DNA of 64,000 nucleotides from the NCBI GenBank assembly GCA_011389965.1, contig JAABTF010000005.1, positions 1 through 64,000 of the forward strand, read 5' to 3'. The position numbers were made by a program, and so were the translations under genes. The DNA comes from Halothiobacillus sp. (GTDB lineage: Bacteria; Pseudomonadota; Gammaproteobacteria; Halothiobacillales; Halothiobacillaceae). Position 1 is the stretch's first letter; every line of letters starts with the position of its first letter. Shown one piece after another: positions 1 through 10,561 of the stretch. The notes under the pieces were generated by a model, which made no database searches, was not told the origin of the DNA, and saw nothing but the letters and a program-made list of their open reading frames with translations.

Positions 1-165
1 CAGCCGGTCCAGGGCCGACTCGAGCAAAGCCGCATCGGTCTCCTGACCGACCATACCCCCCAGCGCCTCCAGCGACACGGGTTCGGGATGGGCCAGCAGC
101 AGGGCCTCGACCAGTTCGACCAGACCCTCGGGGGGCTCGGTAAAGGTATATCGGCTGGCTGTCAT
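1..165 (-). CDS. scpB: Segregation and condensation protein B, N-terminal part (runs off the window)
   Basis: Minus-strand frame reads MTASRYTFTEPPEGLVELVEALLLAHPEPVSLEALGGM...; ATGA overlap with scpA. Confidence 0.85.
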   Translation of the reverse strand, partial: MTASRYTFTEPPEGLVELVEALLLAHPEPVSLEALGGMVGQETDAALLESALDRL

Positions 166-1007
166 GCGTCTTCCTCCATTTCGAGCGGCCCGACCTCCAC
201 CCGGTACAGAGAAACCGGTCCATAGGGTTCGTTCTGCTCCCAGTCGATCGCACGGGTGCGCGAGAGCTCGAGAATCGCCACCGTGCACACCGCGATGCCC
301 ATGCGTCCTTCCTCCGGACGGAAGAAATCCGCCAACGGACGCGGCCGGCCCGACTGCAGGCCGTCGAGGATGGCCGTCATGCGCTGGCGGACGCTCAGTG
401 GTTCGGCCCGGACGTGATGCGCCTGCTTGATGCTGCCCTCGCGCGCCAATCGCTTCATGGCGCCGATCAGCCCATCGAGGTCGGCAGGCACCGGCGTTGC
501 CGGCAGGCTGGGCGGCGGGTCGATTTCCAAGGCGAACCAGTCACGATCACGCCGCGGGTGCTCATCGAGCCAACCGGCCGCGCGGGTCGTCCGTTCGTAC
601 TCGAGCAGGCGCTCGACCAATTCGGCGCGGGGATCGAGCGGCTCCTCCTCGTCATCGCGCGGCTCCGGCGGCAGGAGCATGCGTGACTTGATCTCGGTCA
701 GCCAGGCGGCCATCAGCAGATACTCCGCGGCCAGCTCGATCGCCATCGACTTCATCAGCTCGAGGTACTCGAGATATTGCTCCGTGACCCGGGCGACCGG
801 GATCTCGAGGATGTCGATGTTGTGCTTGCGAATCAGGTACAGCAGCAGGTCCAGCGGTCCCTCGAACTGCTCCAGCCAGATGGCCAGCGCATCCACCGGG
901 ATATAGAGATCCAGTGGCAACTGCTCCATCGGCTTACCGGAAACGCGCGGGGTCGCATCCTCCCAGCGAGACGACGATGAACCGGCCGGATGGACTTCAG
1001 AAGACAT
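162..1007 (-). CDS. scpA: Segregation and condensation protein A
   Basis: FEGPLDLLLYLIRKHNIDILEIPVARVTEQYLEYL is a ScpA signature. Confidence 0.95.
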   Translation of the reverse strand: MSSEVHPAGSSSSRWEDATPRVSGKPMEQLPLDLYIPVDALAIWLEQFEGPLDLLLYLIRKHNIDILEIPVARVTEQYLEYLELMKSMAIELAAEYLLMAAWLTEIKSRMLLPPEPRDDEEEPLDPRAELVERLLEYERTTRAAGWLDEHPRRDRDWFALEIDPPPSLPATPVPADLDGLIGAMKRLAREGSIKQAHHVRAEPLSVRQRMTAILDGLQSGRPRPLADFFRPEEGRMGIAVCTVAILELSRTRAIDWEQNEPYGPVSLYRVEVGPLEMEEDA

Positions 1008-1653
1008 GGATCAAGGCGTTGAACCAACCCAGCAACGTGCCCATGATCGGCCACAGGATGGCCGAGAGCGCCCCGCTAACCAGCAGGACGACGACGATCG
1101 GCAGCCCCCAGGGCTCGAGTCGACTGAGCGCCGCCCCCCAGGACACCGGCAGCAGGGAGACCAGCATCCGCCCGCCATCCAAAGGCAGGATGGGCAGCAG
1201 GTTGAACACGGCCAGGATCAGGTTGACGAAGATGCCCACCTGCCCCATCAAGGTCAGGGGCTCGGCATACCACGCGCCGCCGTCGAGGCCCTTGATGGCA
1301 AACGCGGTGACCAGCGCCCAGCCCACCGCCATCAGGAGGTTGACCCCCGGCCCTGCCGCGGCCACCAGGAACATGCCGCGGCGCGGCTCGCGCAGACGCG
1401 CGGCATTGATCGGCACCGGCTTGGCCCAGCCGAAGACGAACTGGGTGAAGATGAACATCAGCAAGGGCACGATAATGGTGCCCAGCCAGTCCACGTGGCG
1501 TATGGGGTTGAGCGTCAGCCGCCCGGCCTGCTTGGCGGTGGGATCCCCCAGGGCATTGGCGACGTAGCCGTGCGCGGCCTCATGGACGGTTACCGCCAGC
1601 AGGATCGGCACGATGCCGATAGCGATCTTCTGCAAGATCGAGAGTTCAAACAC
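997..1653 (-). CDS. Site-2 protease family (M50) membrane metalloprotease
   Basis: HEAAHGYVANALGD (HExxH) and NLLPILPLDGGRML motifs. Confidence 0.93.
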   Translation of the reverse strand: MFELSILQKIAIGIVPILLAVTVHEAAHGYVANALGDPTAKQAGRLTLNPIRHVDWLGTIIVPLLMFIFTQFVFGWAKPVPINAARLREPRRGMFLVAAAGPGVNLLMAVGWALVTAFAIKGLDGGAWYAEPLTLMGQVGIFVNLILAVFNLLPILPLDGGRMLVSLLPVSWGAALSRLEPWGLPIVVVLLVSGALSAILWPIMGTLLGWFNALIHVF

Positions 1654-1689
1654 GGCACAGGCCCGACCGATTGTCCGACACGAATGGTA

Positions 1690-2316
1690 TCACTCCGCCA
1701 ACTCCGGCGGCACGCCGCCGAGCCCTTCGCGCTGCACATCGAAGTTGTCCCCGGTGAGATCGATCACGGTCGAGGGCAGTTGTTCGCAGAACCCGGCCGA
1801 GGCGATCAGATCGACCTGCCGCTTGACCGAATCTGGGAAGAACTCGGGATCATCCAGCGACTCGTCGACGTCGGGAATCACCAATGAGGCGCTGAGGATG
1901 GGGGCCTCAAGCTTTTCCAGAATCGCCCGCAACACGGGGTGAGCAGGCACGCGCAGACCCAGCGAGCGCTTCTTCTCGTGCTGCAGGCGACGGGGCACCT
2001 CGCGAGTCGCGGCCAAGATAAAGGTGTACGGACCGGGGATATGATTCTTGAGGAAGCGGAACTGGATGTTATCTACCTTGGCGTAGAAGCCCAATTCGGA
2101 TAAATCCCGCACCGAGAGCGTCATATGATGAGGCCCATTGTCACGACGGATGCGAGCGATGCGCTCGAGGGCATTCTTGTCTTCCAGGCGACAGGCCAGC
2201 GCATAGCCGGAATCGGTGGGCACGACCACCACCTTTCCGGCGGCGATCGCCTGGGCGACCTGCTCCACCAGACGCCCTTGGGGCGTATCGGGGTGAATAT
2301 CTAGCGTTCGGGTCAT
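1690..2316 (-). CDS. YciO/YrdC/Sua5 family threonylcarbamoyl-AMP synthase-like protein
   Basis: GKVVVVPTDSGYALACRLEDKNALERIARIR and HHMTLSVRDLSEL motifs. Confidence 0.9.
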   Translation of the reverse strand: MTRTLDIHPDTPQGRLVEQVAQAIAAGKVVVVPTDSGYALACRLEDKNALERIARIRRDNGPHHMTLSVRDLSELGFYAKVDNIQFRFLKNHIPGPYTFILAATREVPRRLQHEKKRSLGLRVPAHPVLRAILEKLEAPILSASLVIPDVDESLDDPEFFPDSVKRQVDLIASAGFCEQLPSTVIDLTGDNFDVQREGLGGVPPELAE

Positions 2317-2518
2317 GATCGCGACTCTCGATTGAACTTGTCAGTTGAACTTAAAATGGCCGCGCCGGTCGTCCCGCCTGACGCGAGACCCGCGCTGACC
2401 GCGCGGTGACGCCACCGAGAGAGGGGTATCGCTCCCCACTTCGGCAGGCCCATGTTAGTGTAACTGCAACCGGCCTCACAGCCCTGAGGCGACCGCACAG
2501 ACCGGATCCCAGAGCATC

Positions 2519-3103
2519 ATGAAATTCCTGTTCGACTTCTTCCCCATCCTGCTTTTCTTCGGGGCCTATCATCTCGAGGGTATCTATGTCGCCACAGGCG
2601 TCGCCATGATCGCCTCCGTGGTCCAGATCGGCGTCGGCTGGTTGATGTGGCGTAAGGTCGAGCGAATGCACTGGGTCTCGGCCGGTCTGATCATATTGTT
2701 CGGCGGCATGACCCTCATCCTGCACAACCCACTGTTCATTATGTGGAAACCCACCATCCTCAACTGGTTGTTCGCCCTGGTCTTCCTCGGCAGCGCATTC
2801 ATTGGCAAGAAGCCGCTGGTCCAGCGGATGATGGAACACGTGATCCAGGTGCCCAGCAGCATATGGCATCGGGTCAACTGGGCCTGGGTGGGCTTTTTCG
2901 TCGTCTCAGGCGTGGCCAACATCCTGGTGGCCTATCAGTTTTCCGAGGCCGTCTGGGTCAATTTCAAGCTGTTTGGCTTGATGGGCATGACCTTCCTGTT
3001 CATGATTCTGCAAGGACTTTACTTGGGCATCTATGCCGAGCGACCCGCCGAAGTCCAAGCCGAGGAATCGCGCCCCGATGGACGTGATGTGGAGAAAGAT
3101 TGA
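2519..3103 (+). CDS. yciB: Inner membrane septation protein A (YciB/IspZ family)
   Basis: MKFLFDFFPILLFFGAYHLEGIYVATGVAMIA signature. Confidence 0.94.
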   Translation: MKFLFDFFPILLFFGAYHLEGIYVATGVAMIASVVQIGVGWLMWRKVERMHWVSAGLIILFGGMTLILHNPLFIMWKPTILNWLFALVFLGSAFIGKKPLVQRMMEHVIQVPSSIWHRVNWAWVGFFVVSGVANILVAYQFSEAVWVNFKLFGLMGMTFLFMILQGLYLGIYAERPAEVQAEESRPDGRDVEKD

Positions 3104-3126
3104 CAACCTGGGAGGACAAGGCCGCC

Positions 3127-3432
3127 ATGCAATGGTTTATGATCTTTGCTCAAGACAGAGTCGACAGCCTGCCACTTCGCATTACGAACCGGGAGGCACA
3201 TCGCGCCCGGCTCGATGCATTGCAGGCCGAGAACCGCATACTCACCGCCGGCCCGTTACCCATCGTGCCCTCGGATCCGGATCAAGGCTTCTCCGGCAGC
3301 TTGATATTGGCAGCCTTCGAAACACTGGCAGACGCCAAGGCCTGGGCCGAGGAGGATCCGTTCATGATTGCCGGCGTGTACGAATCGGTGGATGTCCGGC
3401 CCTATAAGCCGGTGTTCCGCGCCACCGTTTGA
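3127..3432 (+). CDS. yciI: YciI family protein
   Basis: MQWFMIFAQDR...RPAHRARLDAL-like; AWAEEDPFMIAGVYESVDVRPYKPV. Confidence 0.88.
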   Translation: MQWFMIFAQDRVDSLPLRITNREAHRARLDALQAENRILTAGPLPIVPSDPDQGFSGSLILAAFETLADAKAWAEEDPFMIAGVYESVDVRPYKPVFRATV

Positions 3433-3469
3433 CAAACACAGAATCGCGACAAGAATCAGACAACCAGCA

Positions 3470-4528
3470 ATGACCGATCAAAGGAACCCGTTCATGGAAA
3501 CCCAGTCTTCCCTCGCCCGCACCCGCCCATTTCGTCGTAGCCGCCTGGCCGTTGCCATGAGCAGCGGCCTGCTGCTCACCGCTGGCCTGCTGGCCGGGTG
3601 CGGCGGTGAAGACCGCTCCCAGTCCGCCGAAAAGACGCCGCTGGGCAACCAGATGACCCAGGTGGATGCGGATCGCTTCGCCACGATCGAGGGCGGCGAA
3701 GTGATCGCCCGGATCAACGGCAGCCCGCTGTACCGGGAAAACCTCCTGGTGGTGAAGGAAAACCTTGGTGCCGAGGTCCCCGAGGATCGCCTCGTCAGCC
3801 GGATGGTCGAGTTGCGCCTGCTAGCCGACAAGGCCCGCGCCGAAGGCCTTGATGAGGCGCCGCGCACCCAGGCCCGCATACAGAACGCGATCGACAACCA
3901 GTTGGCCAACGCCTACCTGACCGGCTATGTTGCCGGGCTGGAAATCAGCGAAGACGAGCTGCGCGGTGCATACGAGGAAGTGGCCGCGGGATATGCCGAC
4001 GATCAGCAACACCGGGCGTGGCACATCCTGGTCGATACCGAAGAGAAAGCGCGCGAGATTCTGGTTCAACTCGAGGACGGGGCGGACTTTGCGGCGCTGG
4101 CGAAAGAGCACTCCGAGGATCCCGGTTCGGCCGAGACCGGCGGTGACCTGGGTTGGTTCAGCCTCGATCAGATGGTGGAGCCGTTCGCCGAGGCCGTGGA
4201 TGCCCTCCAGCCGGGCGAGATCGGTGAGGAGCCGGTCGAGACACGTTTCGGCTGGCACGTCCTGAAGCTGGAGGACACCCGCCACGCCCCGGCCCCGGCC
4301 TTCGAAGAGTTACGTCCGGAACTCGAGGATCAGGTCCGTCGCGAGGCCGTCAACGACATGATCACCGAGCTGCGCGAGGACGCCACTGTCGAAATCATCA
4401 CCGACGATGTCCGCTCGCTGGTGGAACGAGAAGAAACAGACACGGGCGAGGCCGAACCGACGGCGCCGGACGAGGCATCAACTGACATGGACGGTCTGCC
4501 GGCCGAGCCGCTCAAGGCGCTGCCCTGA
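3470..4528 (+). CDS. Parvulin-type peptidylprolyl isomerase, probable lipoprotein
   Basis: Lipobox-like LLAGCGG; ARHILV-like HRAWHILVDTEEKAREIL...FAALAKEHSEDPGSAETGGDLGWF. Confidence 0.9.
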   Translation: MTDQRNPFMETQSSLARTRPFRRSRLAVAMSSGLLLTAGLLAGCGGEDRSQSAEKTPLGNQMTQVDADRFATIEGGEVIARINGSPLYRENLLVVKENLGAEVPEDRLVSRMVELRLLADKARAEGLDEAPRTQARIQNAIDNQLANAYLTGYVAGLEISEDELRGAYEEVAAGYADDQQHRAWHILVDTEEKAREILVQLEDGADFAALAKEHSEDPGSAETGGDLGWFSLDQMVEPFAEAVDALQPGEIGEEPVETRFGWHVLKLEDTRHAPAPAFEELRPELEDQVRREAVNDMITELREDATVEIITDDVRSLVEREETDTGEAEPTAPDEASTDMDGLPAEPLKALP

Positions 4529-4572
4529 GCGGCCGCTCCTCGCGCACCAGTCTCAAGGCAACAGGAACGAAC

Positions 4573-5061
4573 ATGACGCAAAAAGTGGTAAGTGGTGACG
4601 AACTCAAGCAGACCACGCTGGGTCAGGAACTGAATGACGAGCAGTGCCGGGTGTTGGCCAAGGTTTGCCTGCGCCGAACGGTCGAGAACGGCGAGGTTCT
4701 TTTCCAGGAGGGCGTGGCCAGTGACACGCTGTTCGTGATCATTTCGGGCCGATTCGCGGTCAGCCGCGACACCGGTCGCGGCTTCTCGGACACACTACAC
4801 CTGCTCGCAGCCGCTCACCTGCCCGGCGAATCGGGCTTTCTCGACGGGGCGCCTCACAGCGCCACGTTGCGCGCCGTGGGTGAAGCAGAAGTCGTCACCC
4901 TCGACCGGACCCACCTGGAAGCGCTGCTGGTGGATCACCCGATCCTGGTATACAAGGTCATGCGGGCAATCGTGCACAGCATCCGGGAAATCATCCGCCG
5001 GATGAACCGCCAGCACAGCGAGCTGCTCAGCTATATCAACCCCAACATCGGCCGATTCTAG
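4573..5061 (+). CDS. Cyclic nucleotide-binding domain protein without a DNA-binding domain
   Basis: Crp-like cNMP fold (GEVLFQEGVASDTLFVIISGRF, GESGFLDG) and no C-terminal HTH. Confidence 0.85.
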   Translation: MTQKVVSGDELKQTTLGQELNDEQCRVLAKVCLRRTVENGEVLFQEGVASDTLFVIISGRFAVSRDTGRGFSDTLHLLAAAHLPGESGFLDGAPHSATLRAVGEAEVVTLDRTHLEALLVDHPILVYKVMRAIVHSIREIIRRMNRQHSELLSYINPNIGRF

Positions 5062-5085
5062 AAACCGACTGAGGGGAAAAGACAA

Positions 5086-5128
5086 GAGGCCGGTGGCGCA
5101 AACCCATCCGCTCACGGTCTTTTTTCAT
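5086..5128 (+). terminator. Putative intrinsic terminator after the cNMP-binding gene
   Basis: Bulged GTGGCG/CGCtCAC stem followed by TCTTTTTTC. Confidence 0.5.
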
Positions 5129-5215
5129 GCCCGTGTTCCCTGAGGCTCTTCGAATCTCAAAGCGTGTGCGTGTCTTCACCAGGGTGACCCGAGGGTTTCA
5201 CGACCTGCTGGTCCG

Positions 5216-6532
5216 TCAGGCGCCTCCGAGGGCCGCGCGCAGCTCCTCGTCCCAGCGCACCGCATCCAGATAGCAGGTGGGTGCCACGGCATTGAGCGAC
5301 TCGACAGTTTCATCGCCATCGCCCTCCAGCCACTGCCCCTTCTCATAGAAACGCACGTACTCGAGCAACTCGCCCAGTGCGCCCCGGCCCTCGAGCAACG
5401 CCGCCGTGATGTCTTCACTCAGAGGCAATTCCTCGATCAGCTGGGCCATGGGCTGGTTGTAAAAAGCGTCGAGGTTGGAGAACAACCCGACCAGAAAGGC
5501 GGTAGATGGATTGACGGAACGGCTGCTCCTTGCGAGCAACTCGGCAAAGCGCGCCCGGATCATGGTGTTATGGATCAACGCCGGGGGCTTGCCGTCCACC
5601 CCTGTCAGTGCAGACAGATAAACCAGACTACGCACGGCATTAAGACCCAGCATGCGCACCGCGTCATCGACGGACTCGACCTGACGCCGCAGCCCGATAG
5701 CCGCCGAGTTCACCAGCCGCAACAGGCGATAACTCAGCGCTAAATCGGTATTTAGTCGATCAACGATCTCGCCCATCGGGGCGTCGTCGTCCTGCAGCAA
5801 GATCAACAGCCCCATCAAGTTGGCCTTGCTGGCGCGCACTGTGGGTCGAACCACCATCTCCGGCCGCGAGACGAAGTGTCCCTGGAAATAATCCACCCCG
5901 GCCGCCCGCAGCCGGTCGTACTCATCCCACTCCTCGACTTTCTCCGCGATCACCTTCAGCCCTGCCCGGTGGGAGACAGCCACGGCCTCGATCACCCGGT
6001 CAACGCCCGATTCAAGCACATCGAACTTGACGTAGTGACTGTGAACCACGCAGGGCTTGCCCATCAAGTCGGGAGGAAAATCGTCGAGCGCGAGGCGATA
6101 GCCCGCCTTCTTGAGCCGATCCATTGCCTCGCCCGCTTGCGCGCCGCAGTCGACCGTCTCGAGTATCTCCAGCACCACGCCACGGGCACCGATGCCCTCG
6201 AGGACGTCGCTGAACAACAGTTTGGCGGGCACATTGATGAAGGCCAGTTTGCCTCCCACCAGACTTTCAAGACCGATCTCGCTCAGGGCATTGAGAACGG
6301 TCGAGGCGGTGGCCTGGTTGGAATTGCCGATACGCGCGACGCGATCCGCATCAGCCGCCCTATAGAGCAGTTCATAGCCAATCGTGTTCAAGTCGACATC
6401 GACAATCGGCTGGCGTGCCAGCCGCACTGATTGCACGACCTCGTCCAGCCGCTCTTGGGCTGACTTGTCGTCGGAAGATGGGGGCATTCTCAACCTCTGG
6501 CTTAGTGGAGCCACTTGATGCTGGCGGGTCAT
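5216..6532 (-). CDS. EAL/HDOD domain signalling protein with degenerate EAL
   Basis: YELLYRAA, LALDDFPPDL, AEKVEEWDEY, QGHFVSRPE, then HDOD (LSYRLLRLVNSAAIGL). Confidence 0.88.
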   Translation of the reverse strand: MTRQHQVAPLSQRLRMPPSSDDKSAQERLDEVVQSVRLARQPIVDVDLNTIGYELLYRAADADRVARIGNSNQATASTVLNALSEIGLESLVGGKLAFINVPAKLLFSDVLEGIGARGVVLEILETVDCGAQAGEAMDRLKKAGYRLALDDFPPDLMGKPCVVHSHYVKFDVLESGVDRVIEAVAVSHRAGLKVIAEKVEEWDEYDRLRAAGVDYFQGHFVSRPEMVVRPTVRASKANLMGLLILLQDDDAPMGEIVDRLNTDLALSYRLLRLVNSAAIGLRRQVESVDDAVRMLGLNAVRSLVYLSALTGVDGKPPALIHNTMIRARFAELLARSSRSVNPSTAFLVGLFSNLDAFYNQPMAQLIEELPLSEDITAALLEGRGALGELLEYVRFYEKGQWLEGDGDETVESLNAVAPTCYLDAVRWDEELRAALGGA

Positions 6533-6586
6533 CCCTCTACATAAGACGCGGCAGAGGAAATATCCGTGACAAGGTCCCTTAAGAAA

Positions 6587-8671
6587 TCAACGAGTAAACT
6601 TCAACGTTAACCGCAGGCGTCCCTGCTTGTCTATCTCGAGCAGCTTCACGTCGATCTCGTCGCCCTCGTTGACGACATCGGTGACGTTCTCCACGCGGCC
6701 TTCGGCCATCTCGGAGATATGCAGCAGCCCGTCCTTGCCCGGCGCGATATTGACGAAGGCACCGAAATCGACCACCCGCGCCACCTTGCCGTGGTAGACC
6801 TTGCCCACCTCCAACTCAGCGGTCAACAACTCGATCTGGCGGCGCGCCTCCTCGGCGGCCTCGCCGTTGGGTGCGGCGATGGTGATCACGCCCTCTTCGC
6901 CGATGTCGATCTGAGTGCCGGTTTCCTTGGTCAGGGCCTGGATGGTCGCGCCTCCCTTGCCGATCAAGTCGCCCTTGCGCTCGGGGTTGATCCGCATGGT
7001 GATAAAGCGCGGCGCATGCGCGGAGAGATCGGTACGCGCCTCGGCCAACGCCTCGCCCATGCAGCCGAGGATATGCGTGCGGCCGGCTTGAGCCTCGCGC
7101 AGCGCCTCCTCCATGATCTCGCGGTTGATACCCTCGATCTTGATATCCATCTGCAGGGCGTTGATGCCCGCAGCAGTACCGGCGACCTTGAAGTCCATGT
7201 CGCCCAGATGGTCCTCGTCACCCAGAATATCGGTAAGCACGACGAACCGGTCGTCCTCCTTGATCAGGCCCATGGCGATGCCGGCCACGGGGGCCTTCAT
7301 GGGTACGCCGGCGTCCATCATGGCCAGAGAGGCGCCGCAGACGGAGGCCATGGAGGACGAGCCGTTGGACTCGGTAATCTCCGAGACCACCCGAATGGTG
7401 TAAGGGAATTCCGCGGCGGGCGGCAAGGCCGCCATCACGCCGCGGCGGGCCAGGTTGCCATGACCGATTTCGCGACGTTTGGGCATGCCGAAACGCCCGG
7501 TCTCCCCCACACAGAACGGCGGGAAGTTGTAGTGGAACAGGAACGGTTCCTTGCGCTCACCACCAACCGCATCGATCATCTGCGCGTCCCGGGCCGTGCC
7601 CAGCGTGGTCACTACCATAGCCTGAGTCTCGCCGCGCGTGAACAGCGCCGAGCCGTGCGCGCGCGGCAGGATGCCCGTGCGGATGCTGATCGGCCGCACC
7701 GTGCGTGAATCCCGTCCGTCGATGCGTGGCTTGCCGGCCAGGATGTCGCCTCGCACCACGTCCGACTCGATGCCTTTCACCAGGCCGTCGACCGTCTTCT
7801 CGGTCACGGCCGGCTCGGCATCCGTATCGACGAAGCGCTCCCGGATCTCGCCGCGGATCTGGCCGAGACGGCTTCCCCGCTCGGCCTTGTCCGCCACCTG
7901 GTAGGCCGACTCGATCTGTGCACGGAAGGCCGCCTCGATTTCGCCGGCCAGGGCGCTGTTGTCGACCGGCGGGGTCCATTCGATCGGCGCCTTGGCCGCT
8001 TCGGCGGCCAGGGCCTTGATCGCACCGATGGCCGCCTGCATCTGCTCATGCCCGAACATCACGGCATCCAGCATGGTCTGCTCGGACAGTTGGTCGGCCT
8101 CGGACTCCACCATCAGCACGGCCTTGTCCGTGCCCGCAACGATCAGGTCCAAGCGGGACTCGGCCAGTTGGGCCGGACTCGGATTGAGGACAAACCCGCC
8201 ATCCACGTGACCTATGCGCGCCGCGCCGATGGGGCCGGCAAAAGGCGCACCCGACAGCGACAGAGCAGCCGATGCGCCGATCAGTGCCGGGATATCAGCA
8301 TCCACCTCCGGATCCAGGGACAGCACCTGCGCGATCACCTGCGTCTCGTGGTAGAAGCCCTTGGGGAACAGTGGCCGTACCGGCCGGTCGATCAGGCGGG
8401 CCACCAAGGTCTCGGCCTCGGTCGACCGGCCTTCACGGCGGAAGAAACTGCCCGGCACGCGCCCGGCGGCGTAGAACTTTTCCTGGTATTCCACCGTCAG
8501 GGGCAGAAAATCCTTGCCCGGCTCGGCCTTCGGCGCGACGACCGCCGTCACCAGCACCACGGTTTCTCCCATGGTCACCATCACCGCACCACTGGCCTGC
8601 CGGGCGATCTCGCCCGTCTCCAGCACCACAGTGTGTTGCCCGTATTCGAAGGACTGTTTCGTGACTGCCAC
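6587..8671 (-). CDS. pnp: Polyribonucleotide nucleotidyltransferase
   Basis: Full-length PNPase with KH and S1 domains ([25 protein letters not shown]). Confidence 0.98.
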   Translation of the reverse strand: MAVTKQSFEYGQHTVVLETGEIARQASGAVMVTMGETVVLVTAVVAPKAEPGKDFLPLTVEYQEKFYAAGRVPGSFFRREGRSTEAETLVARLIDRPVRPLFPKGFYHETQVIAQVLSLDPEVDADIPALIGASAALSLSGAPFAGPIGAARIGHVDGGFVLNPSPAQLAESRLDLIVAGTDKAVLMVESEADQLSEQTMLDAVMFGHEQMQAAIGAIKALAAEAAKAPIEWTPPVDNSALAGEIEAAFRAQIESAYQVADKAERGSRLGQIRGEIRERFVDTDAEPAVTEKTVDGLVKGIESDVVRGDILAGKPRIDGRDSRTVRPISIRTGILPRAHGSALFTRGETQAMVVTTLGTARDAQMIDAVGGERKEPFLFHYNFPPFCVGETGRFGMPKRREIGHGNLARRGVMAALPPAAEFPYTIRVVSEITESNGSSSMASVCGASLAMMDAGVPMKAPVAGIAMGLIKEDDRFVVLTDILGDEDHLGDMDFKVAGTAAGINALQMDIKIEGINREIMEEALREAQAGRTHILGCMGEALAEARTDLSAHAPRFITMRINPERKGDLIGKGGATIQALTKETGTQIDIGEEGVITIAAPNGEAAEEARRQIELLTAELEVGKVYHGKVARVVDFGAFVNIAPGKDGLLHISEMAEGRVENVTDVVNEGDEIDVKLLEIDKQGRLRLTLKFTR

Positions 8672-8740
8672 GTCTGGCTCCTGCCTTTATCTGGTGAAAT
8701 CGTAATCTGGTCGGGTGGCCGACGTGCTCGTCGGCCGCCC

Positions 8741-8775
8741 CAAAAACAAAAACCCGCCGGAGTGCGACGGGTTTG
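8741..8775 (-). terminator. Terminator/attenuator between rpsO and pnp
   Basis: Minus strand AAACCCGtcg...CGGGTTTTTGTTTTT. Confidence 0.7.
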
Positions 8776-8787
8776 CTCCGACTGCGC

Positions 8788-9057
8788 TTACTTGCGCAGG
8801 CCGAGTTTCGCGATCAGTTCCTGATAGCGGGTCAGACTCTTGGACTTGAGATAGTCCAGCATCTTGCGCCGCTGGTTGACCAACTTCAGCAGGCCACGGC
8901 GGGAATGGTGATCCTGCTTGTGGGTGCCGAAGTGCTCGGTCAGGTGGGTGATTCTCTGGGTCAGCAGTGCGACCTGGACTTCCGGGGAACCGGTGTCGTT
9001 CGCGTCCTTGCCGAATTCGGCAACGATCTCTGCCGTGGTCTTTTCATTCAATGACAT
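8788..9057 (-). CDS. rpsO: 30S ribosomal protein S15
   Basis: [36 protein letters not shown]. Confidence 0.98.
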   Translation of the reverse strand: MSLNEKTTAEIVAEFGKDANDTGSPEVQVALLTQRITHLTEHFGTHKQDHHSRRGLLKLVNQRRKMLDYLKSKSLTRYQELIAKLGLRK

Positions 9058-9171
9058 GGGAAATCTCTCCTCGTCTGCCTGGGTGATGCTTTGAAGTCCA
9101 TCGCGGGTCAGTAGTCCAGCCGAGTCTGCTGGCGGCACCGTCCCGCAATGCCATGGGCGCGTCAGCGCCCC

Positions 9172-10110
9172 TTACAACGCCGCGAACAAACGTCGCGGCG
9201 CAGTTCGCCCGTCATCCAGCACTTCCCCCATACCCAGGAAGAGGTCGTCGGGTGAGTACAGTCGAAACCACCCGGTTTGTGGCGCTTTGGGCACAAACAC
9301 TGGATGACCGTGGCGAATCGGGTTGACGCTCGCCGCGTCCAGCACCACGGCCGGATACGCGTCAAGCGCGGAATCAGTCGGAAGAATAACACGATCCAGA
9401 GCCTCGAGCCCGCCCTCGCTGGCCAACTCCTCGAGCTCATCGAGCCGCCAGCCGCGCTGGCCAGACTGGTCCCCGGAAGGCTCGATCGACCAGGGGCCCA
9501 GCCCAATCCGGCGCAGCTCGGTGACCACGGCACCGCAATCGAGGGCATCGCCGATGTCTTCTACCAGTGTACGGATATAAGCACCCTTGCTGGAATGCAC
9601 CCGCAGGGTGAATGATTCCTCGGTGAGGCGCTCCAGCGTGATATCGTGGAAATCGATGGTCCGAGCCTTACGCTCGACGGTCTTGCCTTCGCGCGCCAGT
9701 TCGTAGAGCCGCTTGCCGTTCTGCTTGAGGGCCGAGTACATCGGCGGGATCTGCTCGACGCGGCCACGGAACCCCGCCAATACCGACTCCATCCGTGCCT
9801 CGTCGATCGGCGGAACCTCGCGGACCTCGATTACCTCGCCCTCAAGATCCCCACTGTCGGTCTTGGTGCCGAGGCGGCCGGTGACCCGGTAGGTCTTGTC
9901 CGCGTCGAGCAGCAAGCCGGAGATCCGCGTCGCCTGGCCAAAACAGACCGGCAGCAATCCGCTGGCAGCCGGGTCGAGGCTGCCGGTGTGACCCGCCTTC
10001 GCGGCCTGGAACAGCCGCTTGACCCGTTGGAGCGCATGATTCGAGCTGATATCGAGGGGCTTGTCGAACAGCACAATGCCGTTGATGGGGCGACCACGAC
10101 GCTTAGCCAT
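9172..10110 (-). CDS. truB: tRNA pseudouridine(55) synthase
   Basis: NGIVLFDKPLDISSNHALQRVKRLF...AGHTGSLDPAASGLLPVC. Confidence 0.97.
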   Translation of the reverse strand: MAKRRGRPINGIVLFDKPLDISSNHALQRVKRLFQAAKAGHTGSLDPAASGLLPVCFGQATRISGLLLDADKTYRVTGRLGTKTDSGDLEGEVIEVREVPPIDEARMESVLAGFRGRVEQIPPMYSALKQNGKRLYELAREGKTVERKARTIDFHDITLERLTEESFTLRVHSSKGAYIRTLVEDIGDALDCGAVVTELRRIGLGPWSIEPSGDQSGQRGWRLDELEELASEGGLEALDRVILPTDSALDAYPAVVLDAASVNPIRHGHPVFVPKAPQTGWFRLYSPDDLFLGMGEVLDDGRTAPRRLFAAL

Positions 10111-10127
10111 ACAGACTCCCGCGTCGG

Positions 10128-10547
10128 TCAGCGCTGGTCGGCGCTGTCATCGTCGGTCGACGGGCTGTCCAACTCCTCGTCATCGGGCTCATTCTCGCGC
10201 ACTGCCCGAATGAGGGCATCCATCTGCATGCCCTGTTCGATCGAGTTGTCGAAAATGAAGCTCAGCTGCGGCACGATCCGCAGTCGCATCCGGTGGCCCA
10301 GCTCACTGCGCAGGTGCCCGGCGGCCTCTTCGAACCACTGCTGGGCCACCGGCTGCTCTTCGGCATTGAGAACGCTGTAGAAAATGCGAGCGTAGGCCAG
10401 ATCACGCGAGACCTCACAGTCCGTGATTGTCAGCAGGGTCAGGGGTGCATTGGGCCCGCTGTCCACACCGGTATCACGGATGATCTCGGCCATCTCCCGC
10501 TTGATCTGTTCCGCCACCCGCTGGTGGCGCTGAAAGCCCTGAGCCAT
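10128..10547 (-). CDS. rbfA: 30S ribosome-binding factor A
   Basis: RHQRVAEQIKREMAEIIRD signature; cluster position. Confidence 0.96.
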   Translation of the reverse strand: MAQGFQRHQRVAEQIKREMAEIIRDTGVDSGPNAPLTLLTITDCEVSRDLAYARIFYSVLNAEEQPVAQQWFEEAAGHLRSELGHRMRLRIVPQLSFIFDNSIEQGMQMDALIRAVRENEPDDEELDSPSTDDDSADQR

Positions 10548-10561
10548 GAATTCGCCTTCTT

